The notes under the pieces: model-generated | Database searches by the model: none | What the model saw: the letters and a program-made list of their open reading frames with translations, nothing else | What the model was told of the DNA's origin: nothing | Translations under genes and position numbers: made by a program | From: Baffinella frigidus | Lineage: Eukaryota > Cryptophyceae > Cryptomonadales > Baffinellaceae | Direction of reading: 5' to 3' | Assembly (NCBI GenBank): GCA_026770585.1 | Contig: MU646712.1 | Location: 245,588-276,607, forward strand | Length of the DNA: 31,020 nt | Part shown: positions 20,501 to 23,290 of the stretch, one piece after another | Layout: every line of letters begins with the position of its first letter | How positions within the stretch are numbered: position 1 is the first letter of the stretch

Positions 20501-20931
20501 TTAAATTTGTACCAGTCACGGGCGGGTTTGGTCACGTAGCTGCTTGATATCGGTCACGTGGCTGCCCACTTCGGCACCGATCAGCTACGTGACCAAACGC
20601 GACAATGTGTGTGAAATTTACTACACACCGCGCCACTTATAAAGGTTCCCCGGTTTTGAAATAATCACATTTCTAGCCTCGAGTGGGTGTCCGCACCCCC
20701 CTCCGCCACGAGCTTACCTCGACGCTCTCTACAGTGAGTTTTGGTTTGGTGTGTGTGTGCGCTGAATCAACGCCCCCCCCGCGCTCCGCAGGCGTGCGTG
20801 AATCGTGTTGGTTTGGTTTGTGTGTGCTGGATCGTTTTGGTTTGGTGTTTGTGTGCGCTGAATCACCCCCCCCCCGCGCTCTGCAGGGTTACCTCGATGC
20901 TGTCTACCGCGAGTTTCCCCTCGACGAGTAG
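4439..20931 (+). CDS. CHK/EcKinase-like small-molecule kinase, 17 exons, 350 aa
   Basis: Exons: 4439-4450, 4514-4555, 4628-4735, 6243-6308, 7766-7856, 8207-8254, 8720-8753, 9294-9345, 10274-10338, 12754-12857, 13412-13479, 14636-14696, 15997-16076, 17121-17165, 18554-18611, 19663-19736, 20887-20931. They sum to 1053 bases and keep one frame to TAG. The fold is the aminoglycoside-phosphotransferase/CHK (ecdysteroid-kinase-like) type: N-lobe strand LVVKK (residues 50-54), RFHAANWEK (134-142), GGYWPLATRHKELG (152-165), Brenner motif VVHGDFKAAN (205-214) with catalytic Asp209 and Asn214, metal-binding Asp228 in YDLQYCGGGYG, and C-terminal LRFLAGWGMWG and YLVARGSVILDRLDG. Such enzymes phosphorylate hydroxyl groups on small molecules; the substrate here is unknown. 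Length and motif order suit an intact enzyme. Introns make up about 94 percent of the gene. Exon ends 5, 6 and start 7 are the least certain: the frame requires GC donors there. Confidence 0.85.
4736..4860 (+). repeat. CCCTAAA/CCCTCAA telomere-like array
   Basis: Tandem heptamers with the C-rich strand as sense, beginning a few bases inside kinase intron 3. Confidence 0.9.
4918..5108. mobile_element. TIR element, family J copy 3 (191 bp)
   Basis: The ends read CCACTCGAGAATGC and, inverted, CCACAAGAGAATGC. It contains GTGGGGTTGTAAAC and GTACCAGG, shared with 13577-13665 and 20459-20686. Confidence 0.75.
5163..5412 (+). repeat. (CT)n microsatellite
   Basis: About 250 bases of CT dinucleotides interrupted by TTT and TCACTCTG. 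The Ser/Leu and Arg/Glu open frames across it are artefacts of the repeat. Confidence 0.97.
5468..5509 (+). pseudogene. decoy copy 1 of kinase exon 4
   Basis: After a gggcag acceptor it reads VNAPKEDADDSTGHA, then loses about eight bases relative to exon 4, so the frame and the KLKSYQ end are broken. Confidence 0.85.
5510..5690. other. AT-rich intron segment
   Basis: Contains a TAATAATGATAATAATAATC run and two CACCTGGTAT motifs (near 5576 and 5637) related to the ends of the element at 6305-6443. No gene seen. Confidence 0.5.
5691..5844. mobile_element. TIR element, family H (154 bp)
   Basis: The ends are CCCTCACGGTTTGAGCA and its near-exact complement. It is inserted directly upstream of decoy copy 2 of exon 4. 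Confidence 0.85.
5856..5897 (+). pseudogene. decoy copy 2 of kinase exon 4
   Basis: Reads VSAPKEDADDPTG and then a TAG stop, where exon 4 continues HARKLKSYQ. The break is followed almost at once by the 21-bp minisatellite. Confidence 0.85.
5921..6213 (+). repeat. 21-bp minisatellite, array 2
   Basis: About fourteen tandem units containing AGTCAGCACTATAATAC on the plus strand, the same unit as the array at 1925-2236 but on the other strand. In both arrays this strand is the sense strand of the host gene. Confidence 0.95.
6243..6308 (+). CDS. kinase exon 4
   Basis: Acceptor ggggcag, donor CTACCAG/gtgcga, 22 codons: VSAPKEDADDPTGHARK and LKSYQ. In CHK-like kinases this follows the lysine strand, and the KLKSYQVE stretch leads into the FY helix of the next exon. 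Chosen over two upstream decoys because only this copy is complete. Confidence 0.88.
6305..6443. mobile_element. TIR element, family L (139 bp), overlapping a splice donor
   Basis: The left end is CCAGGTGCGAGAGACC and the right end is GGTCTCTCGCAGCTGG, inverted repeats with one mismatch. The left end includes the exon 4 donor (CAG/gtgcga). The right end has a GCAG that could be an acceptor. The centre holds TTTGGGG-type repeats (about 6357-6420). Confidence 0.7.
6507..6540 (+). pseudogene. decoy copy of exon 4 3' end plus donor
   Basis: GATGCTCAGATCCTACCAG/gtgcgtgagac repeats the end of exon 4 and the first bases of its intron, without the preceding reading frame. Confidence 0.75.
6639..6774. 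mobile_element. TIR element, family I copy 1 (136 bp)
   Basis: The ends are CCACTCGGAACACTACGGGG and an inverted CCACTCGGGAGGCTGCG. It shares GAAACACGCCAAAAGTCAGC with copies at 18669-18801 and, inverted, 9777-9928. Confidence 0.85.
6775..7151. other. intron segment without recognised features
   Basis: Ordinary-looking sequence, with no telomere-like array, no decoy exon and no TIR pair that I could identify. Short open frames lack any recognisable motif. Confidence 0.4.
7152..7290. mobile_element. TIR element, family B copy 1 (139 bp)
   Basis: The ends are CCACTCGGTGGACTTCGAA and an inverted CCACTCCGTGGGCTACGAG. It is the same length as, and very similar to, 10703-10841, including GAAGACAATTAACTT and GATTTTTTC. 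Confidence 0.9.
7291..7765. other. unique-looking end of kinase intron 4
   Basis: No arrays or TIR pairs were recognised. It ends in the acceptor cgatcaacag of kinase exon 5. The open frames here show no family motif. Confidence 0.4.
7766..7856 (+). CDS. kinase exon 5
   Basis: Reads VEAAFYRHIAPGLLSHP and PHALLVSG, the FYxxIAP helix that follows KSYQ in CHK-like kinases. The end at 7856 (GGG-G/gcgacg) is a GC donor, chosen because a GT donor at 7862 would put exon 6 into a frame with an immediate stop. Confidence 0.75.
7971..7996 (+). pseudogene. decoy copy of exon 6 5' end
   Basis: A ttttgcag acceptor followed by GATCGCAGTGCCTGGGGATG, a mutated match to exon 6 (GGTCGCTCTGCCTGGTGATG). It runs straight into GAGA/GACA microsatellite (about 7998-8072). 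Confidence 0.75.
7998..8072 (+). repeat. (GA)n/(GACA)n microsatellite
   Basis: GAGAGA units followed by eight GACA units and GACAGA units, ending in CGAAACC-type telomere-like repeats. Confidence 0.95.
8135..8200 (+). repeat. near-perfect CCCTAAA array
   Basis: Seven to eight perfect CCCTAAA heptamers ending five bases before the exon 6 acceptor cttttccag; the pyrimidines of the array may serve as the polypyrimidine tract. Confidence 0.95.
8207..8254 (+). CDS. kinase exon 6
   Basis: Reads SLCLVMRDLRSSFGE; this is the strand that carries LLLEDL in relatives. The end was placed at GAAG/gcacta (GC donor) so that G/GC CCC joins exon 7 in frame. A GA-AG intron one triplet earlier would give the same protein. 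Confidence 0.72.
8280..8690 (+). repeat. degenerate CCCTAAA/CCCCAAA/CCCTACA array
   Basis: Continuous imperfect C-rich heptamers filling most of kinase intron 6, sense strand C-rich. Confidence 0.92.
8720..8753 (+). CDS. kinase exon 7
   Basis: Reads PAGAALSFLA with AG left over, donor GCTAG/gtctgc. It is the helix before the FHA motif. The acceptor is either tacag (8715) or aggaag (8719); the second keeps the frame with a GC donor upstream. Confidence 0.72.
8795..8940 (+). repeat. TTTAGGG-type array, G-rich strand as sense
   Basis: GGGTTAGGGTTTAGG and GGGTTCGG units in kinase intron 7, one of the exceptions to the usual C-rich sense polarity. Confidence 0.85.
8939..8975 (+). pseudogene. decoy copy of exon 7 3' end plus donor
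   Basis: CAGGAGAGGAACCCTGCAG, CCTCGCTAG/gtctcctggg repeats the exon 7 neighbourhood (8697-8765) with an internal deletion of most of the exon. Confidence 0.8.
9001..9293 (+). other. intron 7 segment
   Basis: A 62-codon open frame from 9004 shows no recognisable motif. The stretch ends with four short repeats of CACGGTTYCAAACC-like sequence (9176-9250) and CCCTAAA remnants. Confidence 0.4.
9294..9345 (+). CDS. kinase exon 8
   Basis: Acceptor acaccag. It completes Arg134 with exon 7 and reads FHAANWEKPPREDLWEQ, the FHAxxW motif diagnostic of CHK-like kinases. Donor GAGCAG/gtttcg. Confidence 0.88.
9420..9571. mobile_element. TIR element, family M copy 1 (about 152 bp)
   Basis: The ends read CATCCGGGAACA and, inverted, AATCCGGGGACATGTT. 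It shares TTGCCTATCAAACCG-like and ACTTAGGGCC-like blocks with 11351-11506 and 16562-16637. Confidence 0.75.
9777..9928. mobile_element. TIR element, family I copy 3, inverted (152 bp)
   Basis: Reverse-oriented relative of 6639-6774. An internal tandem duplication of GGGGCACGTCCCTCCC makes it longer. Confidence 0.8.
9929..9950 (+). pseudogene. decoy copy of exon 8 3' end
   Basis: GGAGACCTCTGGAAGCAAAC matches the exon 8 end GAGGACCTCTGGGAGCAG plus its intron start. Confidence 0.7.
9951..10256 (+). other. intron 8 segment
   Basis: Short CCCTACC-type repeats at 9945-10000, then unassigned sequence. No gene or TIR pair recognised. Confidence 0.4.
10257..10273 (+). pseudogene. copy of exon 8 3' end abutting exon 9
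   Basis: ATCTCTGGGAGCAG ends exactly at the acceptor of exon 9. It repeats the last 13-14 bases of exon 8, so the intron is bounded by a direct repeat ending in GAGCAGG. Confidence 0.85.
10274..10338 (+). CDS. kinase exon 9
   Basis: Reads GGYWPLATRHKELGQMGAEW then R, with AG left over. GGYW is the classic start of the linker helix in this family. Donor GCGCAG/gtgcgc. Confidence 0.9.
10586..10658 (+). repeat. (GA)n microsatellite
   Basis: GAGA with GCGA interruptions. The flanks repeat GACGTTTGTCT (10556 and 10659), so the microsatellite sits between short direct repeats. Confidence 0.95.
10703..10841. mobile_element. TIR element, family B copy 2 (139 bp)
   Basis: The ends are CCACACGGTGGGCTACGAA and an inverted CCACTCGGTGGGCTACGAAG. 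Same length as copy 1 at 7152-7290. Confidence 0.92.
10898..11090 (+). pseudogene. decoy copy of exon 9, split by a TIR element
   Basis: The left part reads TRDQELEEI-like sequence (exon 9 TRHKELGQM) and the right part, AGATAGGCGCCGAATGTC, matches CAGATGGGCGCTGAATGGC. Element G2 (10933-11064) lies between the two halves, so a duplicated exon was present before the insertion. Confidence 0.75.
10933..11064. mobile_element. TIR element, family G copy 2 (about 132 bp)
   Basis: The ends are GGGGAAACCTATTTTT and its complement. It carries TGTGTAGTAATTTTCG like copies 1 (2539-2682) and 3 (28077-28175). Confidence 0.88.
11147..11275. mobile_element. TIR element, family O (129 bp)
   Basis: Perfect 16-base inverted ends CCACCCTGGAGGCAAC. 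A central hairpin ATGCGCCCGG/CCGGGCGCAT is at about 11196-11219. Confidence 0.9.
11351..11506. mobile_element. family M copy 2 (about 156 bp)
   Basis: Ends in ACATGTTCCCGGATGAG and shares GGGCCAGAATCCGGTTTGAT with 16562-16637 and the middle of 9420-9571. Confidence 0.75.
11507..11720 (+). repeat. TTTAGGG-type array, G-rich sense, enclosing a decoy of exon 9
   Basis: GGGTTTAGGG and GGGTTGGGG units with a copy of the exon 9 middle (ACCAAGCTGGAACAGAT) at 11597-11613. Confidence 0.8.
11715..11750 (+). pseudogene. further decoy of exon 9
   Basis: GGCACGGAGCTGTGACAG resembles CGCCACAAGGAGCTGGGACAG of exon 9. Short and heavily mutated. Confidence 0.5.
11831..12037. mobile_element. TIR element, family J copy 1 (207 bp) with a perfect hairpin
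   Basis: The ends are CCACTTGAGGCTAGAAATG and an inverted CCACTCGAGGCTGG. Inside is a perfect 19-base hairpin at about 11929-11970 with arm TTGGTCACGTATCTCAAGT and loop TATG, plus TGTGTAGTAATTTT. Confidence 0.88.
12170..12216 (+). pseudogene. decoy copy of exon 9 3' part
   Basis: Reads LDQMGADWQR with a donor-like AAAG/gtccgc, against ELGQMGAEWR in exon 9. Confidence 0.8.
12236..12375. repeat. inverted G-rich/C-rich telomere-like repeat
   Basis: GGTTTGGAGGGTGGGGTGCA on the plus strand turns at about 12332-12340 into its complement CACCCTGCACCCCACCCTCC. The arms exceed 25 bases. Confidence 0.85.
12383..12430 (+). pseudogene. another decoy of exon 9
   Basis: CGGCACACGGAGCGTGAGTG and CGAATGTCAAAGATGG resemble pieces of the exon 9 neighbourhood seen at 11068-11090. 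Confidence 0.5.
12441..12600 (+). repeat. CCCCAAA/CCCTAAA array with a decoy of exon 10 start
   Basis: C-rich heptamers. At 12531-12548 AAGGCTCAAAGCTGCAAAC matches the start of exon 10 (CAGGCTCAAGGCAGCAGCC). Confidence 0.75.
12754..12857 (+). CDS. kinase exon 10
   Basis: Completes Arg173 and reads LKAAAGAIDRRIRGLPKE through to FRTVVH plus G. It is the helix and loop before the catalytic strand. Donor CACG/gtgcga; with exon 11 it makes the VVHGDFK motif. Confidence 0.9.
12870..13014 (+). repeat. short CCCTAAA runs
   Basis: Degenerate C-rich heptamers just after the donor of exon 10. Confidence 0.75.
13015..13146. repeat. head-to-head telomere-like fusion
   Basis: Five to six perfect TTTAGGG units on the plus strand (13021-13059) join directly to about eleven CCCCAAA units (13060-13145). 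The orientation flips at about 13059/13060. Confidence 0.93.
13147..13235 (+). pseudogene. decoy copy of exon 11 5' end
   Basis: AGCAGGGGACTTGAATGCAG then GGAACTTG reads GDLNAGNL, a mutated GDFKAANL. It has an acceptor-like AGCAG. Confidence 0.8.
13412..13479 (+). CDS. kinase exon 11 (catalytic loop)
   Basis: Acceptor cccttgcag. It completes Gly208 and reads DFKAANLLFSRGGEVCAAYD and LQ. Asp209 and Asn214 of the Brenner motif and the metal-binding Asp228 are all in this exon. Donor CTTCAG/gtaaac. Confidence 0.93.
13577..13665. mobile_element. fragment of family J element
   Basis: CATTCGAGAATGCTAG, GTGGGGTTGTAAA and TTCCAACCTCG match 4918-5108; the right end is missing. Confidence 0.7.
13788..13830 (+). 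pseudogene. decoy copy of exon 11 middle
   Basis: Reads ANLLFSSGEE from AGCGAACCTGCTCTTCTCG. It lacks both the HGD side and the YDLQ side. Confidence 0.85.
13924..14078. mobile_element. TIR element, family E copy 1 (about 155 bp)
   Basis: The inverted ends are CTAGCTCTGTCCCACTT (right side) and CTAATTCTGCCCCACTTTG (left), extending to TTCGTCTCCCCATCAATTCG. The interior is a second palindrome with poly-G. The flanking TA could be a target duplication, as in Tc1/mariner-type MITEs. Confidence 0.88.
14255..14295 (+). pseudogene. decoy copy of exon 12 5' end
   Basis: Reads HYCGWGYGTAGL, against YCGGGYGSADL. It is followed at once by CCCTAAA repeats. Confidence 0.85.
14296..14570 (+). repeat. 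CCCTAAA/CCCGAAA array
   Basis: C-rich heptamers with an internal duplication of about 110 bases (14340-14445 against 14445-14530). Confidence 0.92.
14636..14696 (+). CDS. kinase exon 12
   Basis: Acceptor gtgtgtgcag. Reads YCGGGYGSADLVMLFVSAME plus G, the segment after the metal-binding Asp that is conserved as GGG-G-xxDL in this family. Donor GAAG/gtcgca. Confidence 0.9.
14746..14906. mobile_element. TIR element, family A copy 2 (161 bp)
   Basis: The ends are CCACACAGCGGGCTACGAAG and an inverted CCACACAGCGGACTTTGAAG. Opposite orientation to 530-689. Confidence 0.9.
15071..15171. mobile_element. family A fragment
   Basis: Matches the core of 14746-14906 (CGTTACCTTATCCGTAGGAA to AAAATCC). 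The terminal repeats are lost or strongly mutated. Confidence 0.75.
15398..15546. mobile_element. TIR element, family E copy 2 (149 bp)
   Basis: About 32-base perfect inverted ends beginning CTAGCTCTGTCCCACTTGAT, extending to TTCGTCTCATCAT. The interior differs completely from copy 1. Confidence 0.95.
15618..15787. mobile_element. TIR element, family K copy 1 (170 bp) with a long hairpin
   Basis: The ends are TGACCGTGGCCTT and its complement. The internal hairpin at 15664-15730 has an arm of about 26 bases beginning TTTGTACGGGGCTGGTCACG. A second copy is at 29021-29188. Confidence 0.9.
15997..16076 (+). CDS. kinase exon 13
   Basis: Acceptor ccccgtgcag. Completes Gly251 and reads MCAEREGELLAKYCSLLQEA and LAAHGL. 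It matches the helix LLxxYHxxL in relatives. Donor CTG/gtcaac. Three decoys of its 3' end follow in the intron. Confidence 0.9.
16085..16545 (+). repeat. 22-bp minisatellite (CCTCAACCTTAAAACCC)
   Basis: About twenty units of 22-23 bases based on CCTCAACCTTAAAACCC then CACACC. It starts directly after the donor of exon 13 and looks like an amplified variant of the C-rich heptamer. Confidence 0.95.
16562..16637. mobile_element. family M fragment
   Basis: AGTAAATTTGATTAGGGCCA to TGTTCCCGGATGA matches the right half of 11351-11506. Confidence 0.85.
16640..16935 (+). pseudogene. three decoy copies of exon 13 3' end
   Basis: At 16668-16692 (AAGGCGCTTGCGGCCCACGG), 16794-16822 (reading ESALAAHGMVYPS) and 16914-16935 (reading QSALAARRVV). 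All repeat the QEALAAHGL end of exon 13 and are spaced by CCCTAAA-type sequence. Confidence 0.88.
16975..17112 (+). repeat. CCCTAAA/CCCCAAA array
   Basis: C-rich heptamers reaching to eight bases before the acceptor of exon 14. Confidence 0.92.
17121..17165 (+). CDS. kinase exon 14
   Basis: Acceptor gaaccgcag. Reads GGRAPSLEQVTRHYE in phase 0, matching SLEQLxxxYE of the family. Donor TACGAG/gtctaa. A decoy of its end (CCACTACGAGGTTCC) lies at 17243-17258. Confidence 0.85.
17195..17240 (+). repeat. TTGACCAGG short tandem repeat
   Basis: Four copies of TTGACCAG(G/T) between CCCTCAA remnants. Confidence 0.85.
17325..17440 (+). repeat. CCCTAAA/CCCTGAA array
   Basis: C-rich heptamers, fairly regular. 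Confidence 0.92.
17480..17690. mobile_element. family E-like ends around a poly-C and an assembly gap
   Basis: Two copies of TAGCTCTG at 17481 and 17640, each followed by TTTGGACTCAC/TTTGGTCTCACC and GAGCCCGG. Between them lie a poly-C run (about 17550-17613) and ten Ns (17596-17605). The length of this stretch is therefore uncertain. A similar end (AGACTGGGACAGAGCTAG) is at 27920-27937. Confidence 0.6.
17691..18170 (+). other. intron 14 segment with an 86-codon open frame
   Basis: The open frame 17900-18160 (MSGLAEIYYSTQSGYK...) shows no family I recognise and fits no phase of the kinase. Codon use looks random. Probably intron sequence. Confidence 0.4.
18175..18415 (+). pseudogene. decoy copy of exon 15 and short GAGTCTTTCTAT repeats
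   Basis: At 18236-18282, after AAACAG, it reads MALIDFLRFLAG then loses the WGMWG end. It is followed by six to seven 17-18 bp units GAGTCTTTCTATTATCTT. The flank TAATAGAAGGACCCCCTAAT recurs before the true exon at 18517. Confidence 0.88.
18554..18611 (+). CDS. kinase exon 15
   Basis: Reads LALIDFLRFLAGWGMWGDT plus G. The DxxRFxxGWGxWG block is characteristic of this kinase family. Donor ACAG/gttcga. Confidence 0.92.
18669..18801. mobile_element. TIR element, family I copy 2 (133 bp)
   Basis: The ends are CCACTCGGAACACTACGGGG and an inverted CCACTCGGGAGGCTACGAAG. Close to 6639-6774 over its whole length. Confidence 0.93.
18968..19033 (+). repeat. (GAA/GAT)n microsatellite
   Basis: AAGAAGATGATGAAGATG triplets. 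Open frames across it are low-complexity artefacts. Confidence 0.95.
19115..19520 (+). pseudogene. three decoy copies of exon 16 5' part
   Basis: At 19121-19150 (GCAGAGTATCTCTCCGCACG), 19233-19255 (GCAGAGTATCTCGCCCCAAC) and 19463-19512 (reading EYLVARGRVMLDRL, long enough to keep the motif). Each starts with a cag acceptor and is preceded by C-rich heptamers. The third is interrupted by element A4. Confidence 0.88.
19287..19380. mobile_element. TIR element, family D copy 1 (94 bp)
   Basis: Near-palindrome with ends CTTAAGTGGCCA. Related to 21481-21580. Confidence 0.85.
19516..19631. mobile_element. family A copy 4, inserted in a decoy of exon 16
   Basis: Contains CTAGGACCCTACGGTAGGCA and ends GGCCCGCTGTGTGG. 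The left terminal repeat is degraded. Confidence 0.8.
19663..19736 (+). CDS. kinase exon 16
   Basis: Acceptor ctgaagcag. Completes Glu312 and reads YLVARGSVILDRLDGP and EPLPPQ, the C-terminal LLDRLDG helix of the family. Donor CCTCAG/gttcaa. Chosen over three upstream decoys because it alone runs in frame to an intact donor. Confidence 0.88.
19740..20350 (+). repeat. G-rich telomere-like sequence with decoys of exon 16 3' end
   Basis: GGGTTCA and GGGTTTA heptamers, G-rich strand as sense. Embedded are two copies of the exon 16 end: 20096-20134 (reading DGAAREPLSPQ) and 20328-20368 (GAGGGAGCCCC-like, ending in CTCTCAG/gtt). A CCCACAGGTTATGCCC block occurs at 19778-19793 and 20192-20207. Confidence 0.82.
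20459..20686. mobile_element. TIR element, family J copy 2 (228 bp)
   Basis: The ends are CCACTCGAGGCTGGCAGA and an inverted CCACTCGAGGCTAGAAATG. It contains the hairpin TTTGGTCACGTAGCTG and GAAATTTACTACACA. Confidence 0.88.
20708..20745 (+). pseudogene. decoy copy of exon 17 5' part
   Basis: Reads AYLDALYSEFW, against GYLDAVYREFP. The following TTTGGTTTGTGTGTG...CTGAATCA block is itself repeated at 20805-20865. Confidence 0.88.
20887..20931 (+). CDS. kinase exon 17 with stop codon
   Basis: Acceptor ctctgcag. Reads GYLDAVYREFPLDE and TAG at 20929-20931. It matches the YLxAxYxxFP end of related kinases. Confidence 0.88.
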   Translation, partial: GYLDAVYREFPLDE

Positions 20932-21195
20932 ACGAGAAACCTCCAGAGGCTTCTACAAAGTTGACAGGTTTCTAGCATCGTCAACTTTTGGCGTGAACGA
21001 GTATAGGAGTACCTCGCTCAAAAGAAACGCCCACCACCCTAGGATCACGATAGGGCCCTAGGCGTAGGCTTACTGTAGGGTTCTAGGGGGAGGCGGTTTC
21101 TTATGAGTGAGGTACCCCTGTAGATGAAGTCGACGAGAAACCTCCCAAGATGTCCACGCAGTTGACAGGTTATTACCAGCATCGTCAACGTGCGT
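20932..21195 (+). repeat. duplicated 3' flank of the kinase gene, with a TIR element between copies
   Basis: TCGACGAGAAACCTCC through GTTGACAGGTT and AGCATCGTCAAC occurs at about 20929-20988 and 21130-21190. Element C1 (21001-21122) lies between. Probably 3' UTR sequence. Confidence 0.8.
21001..21122. mobile_element. family C copy 1 (122 bp near-palindrome)
   Basis: The ends resemble TACAGGGGTACCTCGCTCAT. The whole element folds on itself via CCTAGGACC/GGTCCTAGG. Confidence 0.9.
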
Positions 21196-21371
21196 ACCAC
21201 GCAAGATTGTAGGGCTGACTGCCTTACGAGAGTTAGGGTCGATGTGCGCCCTTTCTTAAGATCATAAGTAAACTATTCCTAGGACCCTACGGTAGGAAAT
21301 TCCTAGGGACCTAGGAATTTCCCAGGGGGGGTGAATAGATGGCGAGGTCAGCCCAAGAGTCTTGCGTAGTG
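21196..21371. mobile_element. TIR element, family P (about 176 bp)
   Basis: The ends are CACGCAAGATTGTAGGGCTG and an inverted CACTACGCAAGACTCTTGGG. The interior stem is CCTAGGACCCTACGGTAGG with CCTAGGAATTTCC. It abuts a decoy of exon 17. Confidence 0.75.
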
Positions 21372-21402
21372 CCTCGTCGCTGTTTACCGCGAGTTCCAAA
21401 AT
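21369..21402 (+). pseudogene. decoy copy of exon 17 downstream of the gene
   Basis: GTGCCTCGTCGCTGTTTACC then GCGAGTTCC reads CLVAVYREF. It lies beyond the stop codon, so the decoys continue past the last exon. Confidence 0.8.
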
Positions 21403-21480
21403 TGGACACCCTCAGAGTGTCAACTTAAGGATAGTCATCCAACCCGACTGAGGCGGAGCGAGTCTGTGGGGGTGCATGCA

Positions 21481-21580
21481 TCCCTTAAGTGACCAGTAGG
21501 CTGATACGCCCTACCGTAGGGCCCTAGGACCTGCCCAGGGCTTCCACGGGCGATTATTCGCCCGTTGGTCACTTGAGGGA
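21481..21580. mobile_element. TIR element, family D copy 2 (100 bp)
   Basis: The ends are TCCCTTAAGTGACCA and an inverted TCCCTCAAGTGACCA. Inverted relative to 19287-19380. Confidence 0.9.
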
Positions 21581-21659
21581 TGGCGGCCGTGTCGGCATTA
21601 ATAAAGGTCGCGCTTACGAGGGACTCACAAAACGCGCTGTTTGGCGTTGTTCTGGTGTT

Positions 21660-21787
21660 GGCATACAGGGGTACCTCGCTCATAAGGTGCGCCTCCCCCC
21701 TAGGACCACCATAGGGCCCTAGGCGTAGCCCTACTGTAGGGTCCTAGGAGGAGGCGGTTTCTTATGAGCGAGGTACCTCTGTATGCC
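21660..21787. mobile_element. family C copy 2 (128 bp including flanking palindrome)
   Basis: The inverted ends extend to GGCATACAGGGGTACCTCGC; otherwise the 121-bp unit. Confidence 0.93.
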
Positions 21788-21941
21788 ACTGCAGAGGCTG
21801 GGCTGGTTCCGCACAAACGTTTGCATTCTGCGAGCTGAGAGACTTTTTGTGCGGGCTCAGAGACTTCTGACGCCGAAAGACACGCTCCGGTCTTGCCGCG
21901 ACGCCGCTCATAAGAACCTGCCTCACCCTAGGAACCTACAG

Positions 21942-22062
21942 TACAGGGGTACTTCGCTCACAAGAAAACGCCCACCCCCTAGGACCACCATAGGGCCCTA
22001 GGCATAGGGCTACTGGAGGGTCCTAGGGGGGGGCGTTTTCTTACGAGCGAGGAACCCCTGTA
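21942..22062. mobile_element. family C copy 3 (121 bp)
   Basis: Complete unit, with CTCGCTCACAAGAAAACGCC and its inverted partner. Confidence 0.95.
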
Positions 22063-22132
22063 GGCCTATGCCTAGGGTCCTATGGTTGTTCTATGGGAGG
22101 GGCAGTTTTTTATGAGCGAGGTACCCCTGTAG
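22063..22132. mobile_element. half copy of family C fused to copy 3
   Basis: GCCTATGCCTAGGGTCCTAT to GAGCGAGGTACCCCTGTAG, the right half only, directly after copy 3. Confidence 0.9.
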
Positions 22133-22194
22133 ACATTCCAAAAACCTGGGTGTACTTTTTTCGTAAACCAGAGAACGCGCGCAGCGTAGTCTCA

Positions 22195-22196
<2 letters not shown>

Positions 22197-22260
<64 letters not shown>
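22197..22260 (+). repeat. (CT)n microsatellite
   Basis: CTCTCT with CCCT interruptions. Confidence 0.95.
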
Positions 22261-22336
22261 GACGCGAGCGTGAGGGCCTCGGTCAGGACGAGCCCGCCTG
22301 GGGACCTCAGGACGAGCCCGCCTCAGGCCGTTGCAA

Positions 22337-22384
22337 AACCGTTACGGAACCGTTTTGGAACCGTTGTGGAACCGTTACAGAGCT
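22337..22384 (+). repeat. 11-bp repeat GGAACCGTT
   Basis: Four units of GGAACCGTTRY/TT, imperfect. Confidence 0.85.
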
Positions 22385-22528
22385 ACGCACAGCGGGGATG
22401 CTGAGTGCACCTCTCGCCCCGAGGCGGGCCCGTCCTAGGGCTGCGTCCTCACGTGCCGGTCAGCAGAGACACGGGTGTGCGCAATGCCTAGGCGGCCAGG
22501 CAACGTTGTCTCTGCAACCGTGCCTGTC

Positions 22529-22650
22529 TACAGGGGTACCTCGCTCATAACAAACCGCGTCCTCCTAGGACCCTACAGTAGGCCTCTGCCTAGGGCCCCA
22601 CGGTGGTCCCTAGGGGGGGTGCGCTTTCTTATGGGCGACGTGCCTCTGCA
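22529..22650. mobile_element. family C copy 4 (122 bp)
   Basis: TACAGGGGTACCTCGCTCAT at the left end; more diverged right end (GGGCGACGTGCCTCTGCA). Confidence 0.9.
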
Positions 22651-22914
22651 GCAGCACAGCTTCCTCAAGGCGGCAGGCTTCACTCTGTGGAGCCTGCCAC
22701 TGAGTGGAGCCTGCCAGAGGCGAGAGGTCCCAGGCGGTTCATCACCCGGAAGATGGAAGCCCCCTCTCTCTCTCCTCCCCCCGCCCCCCGCCTCTCCCTC
22801 TGCTTTCCTCTCCCTCACCCACCCTCCCTCCCTCTCCGAGAGAGCCTCCCTCCTTCCCTCCCTGGACCCCGCGCTGCCGGAGCGTGCGACGGTTCCGTCC
22901 GAATCATTGCCTGA
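22651..22914 (+). other. intergenic segment, open frames without known motif
   Basis: Holds GGAGCCTGCCACTGA/GGAGCCTGCCAGAGG short repeats and a CTCTCTCTCC-rich tract. Plus-strand frames (for example QHSFLKAAGFTLWSL) are not recognisable. It lies between convergent genes. Confidence 0.4.
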
Positions 22915-23290
22915 GTTTAGGGTTGAGGGTTGAGGGTTGAGGGTTGAAGGTTCAGGGTGTAGAGTTCAGGGTTTGGGGTTTGGGGTTTGGGGTTTGGGGT
23001 TTGGGGTTTGGGGTTTGGGGTTTGGGGTTTGGGGTTCGGGGTTTGGGGTTTGGGGTTTAGAGTTGAGGGTTTCGGGTTTGGGGTTTAGGGTTTATGGTTT
23101 AGGGTTTAGGGTTTAGGGTTTAGGGTTTAAGGTTCAGGGTTCGGGGTGCAGGGTTTGGGGTTCAGGGTTTAATGTTTAAGGTTTAGGGTTTAGGGTTTAG
23201 GGTTTAGGTCTTAGGGTTTAGGGTTTAGGGTTTAGGGTTTGGGGTTTAGGGTTTAGAGTTGATGGTTTATGGTTTAGGGCGTAGGGTTTA
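22915..23290 (+). repeat. TTTGGGG/TTTAGGG array
   Basis: Long G-rich heptamer array just downstream of the minus-strand gene 27099-23548, so C-rich relative to that gene. Confidence 0.95.
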
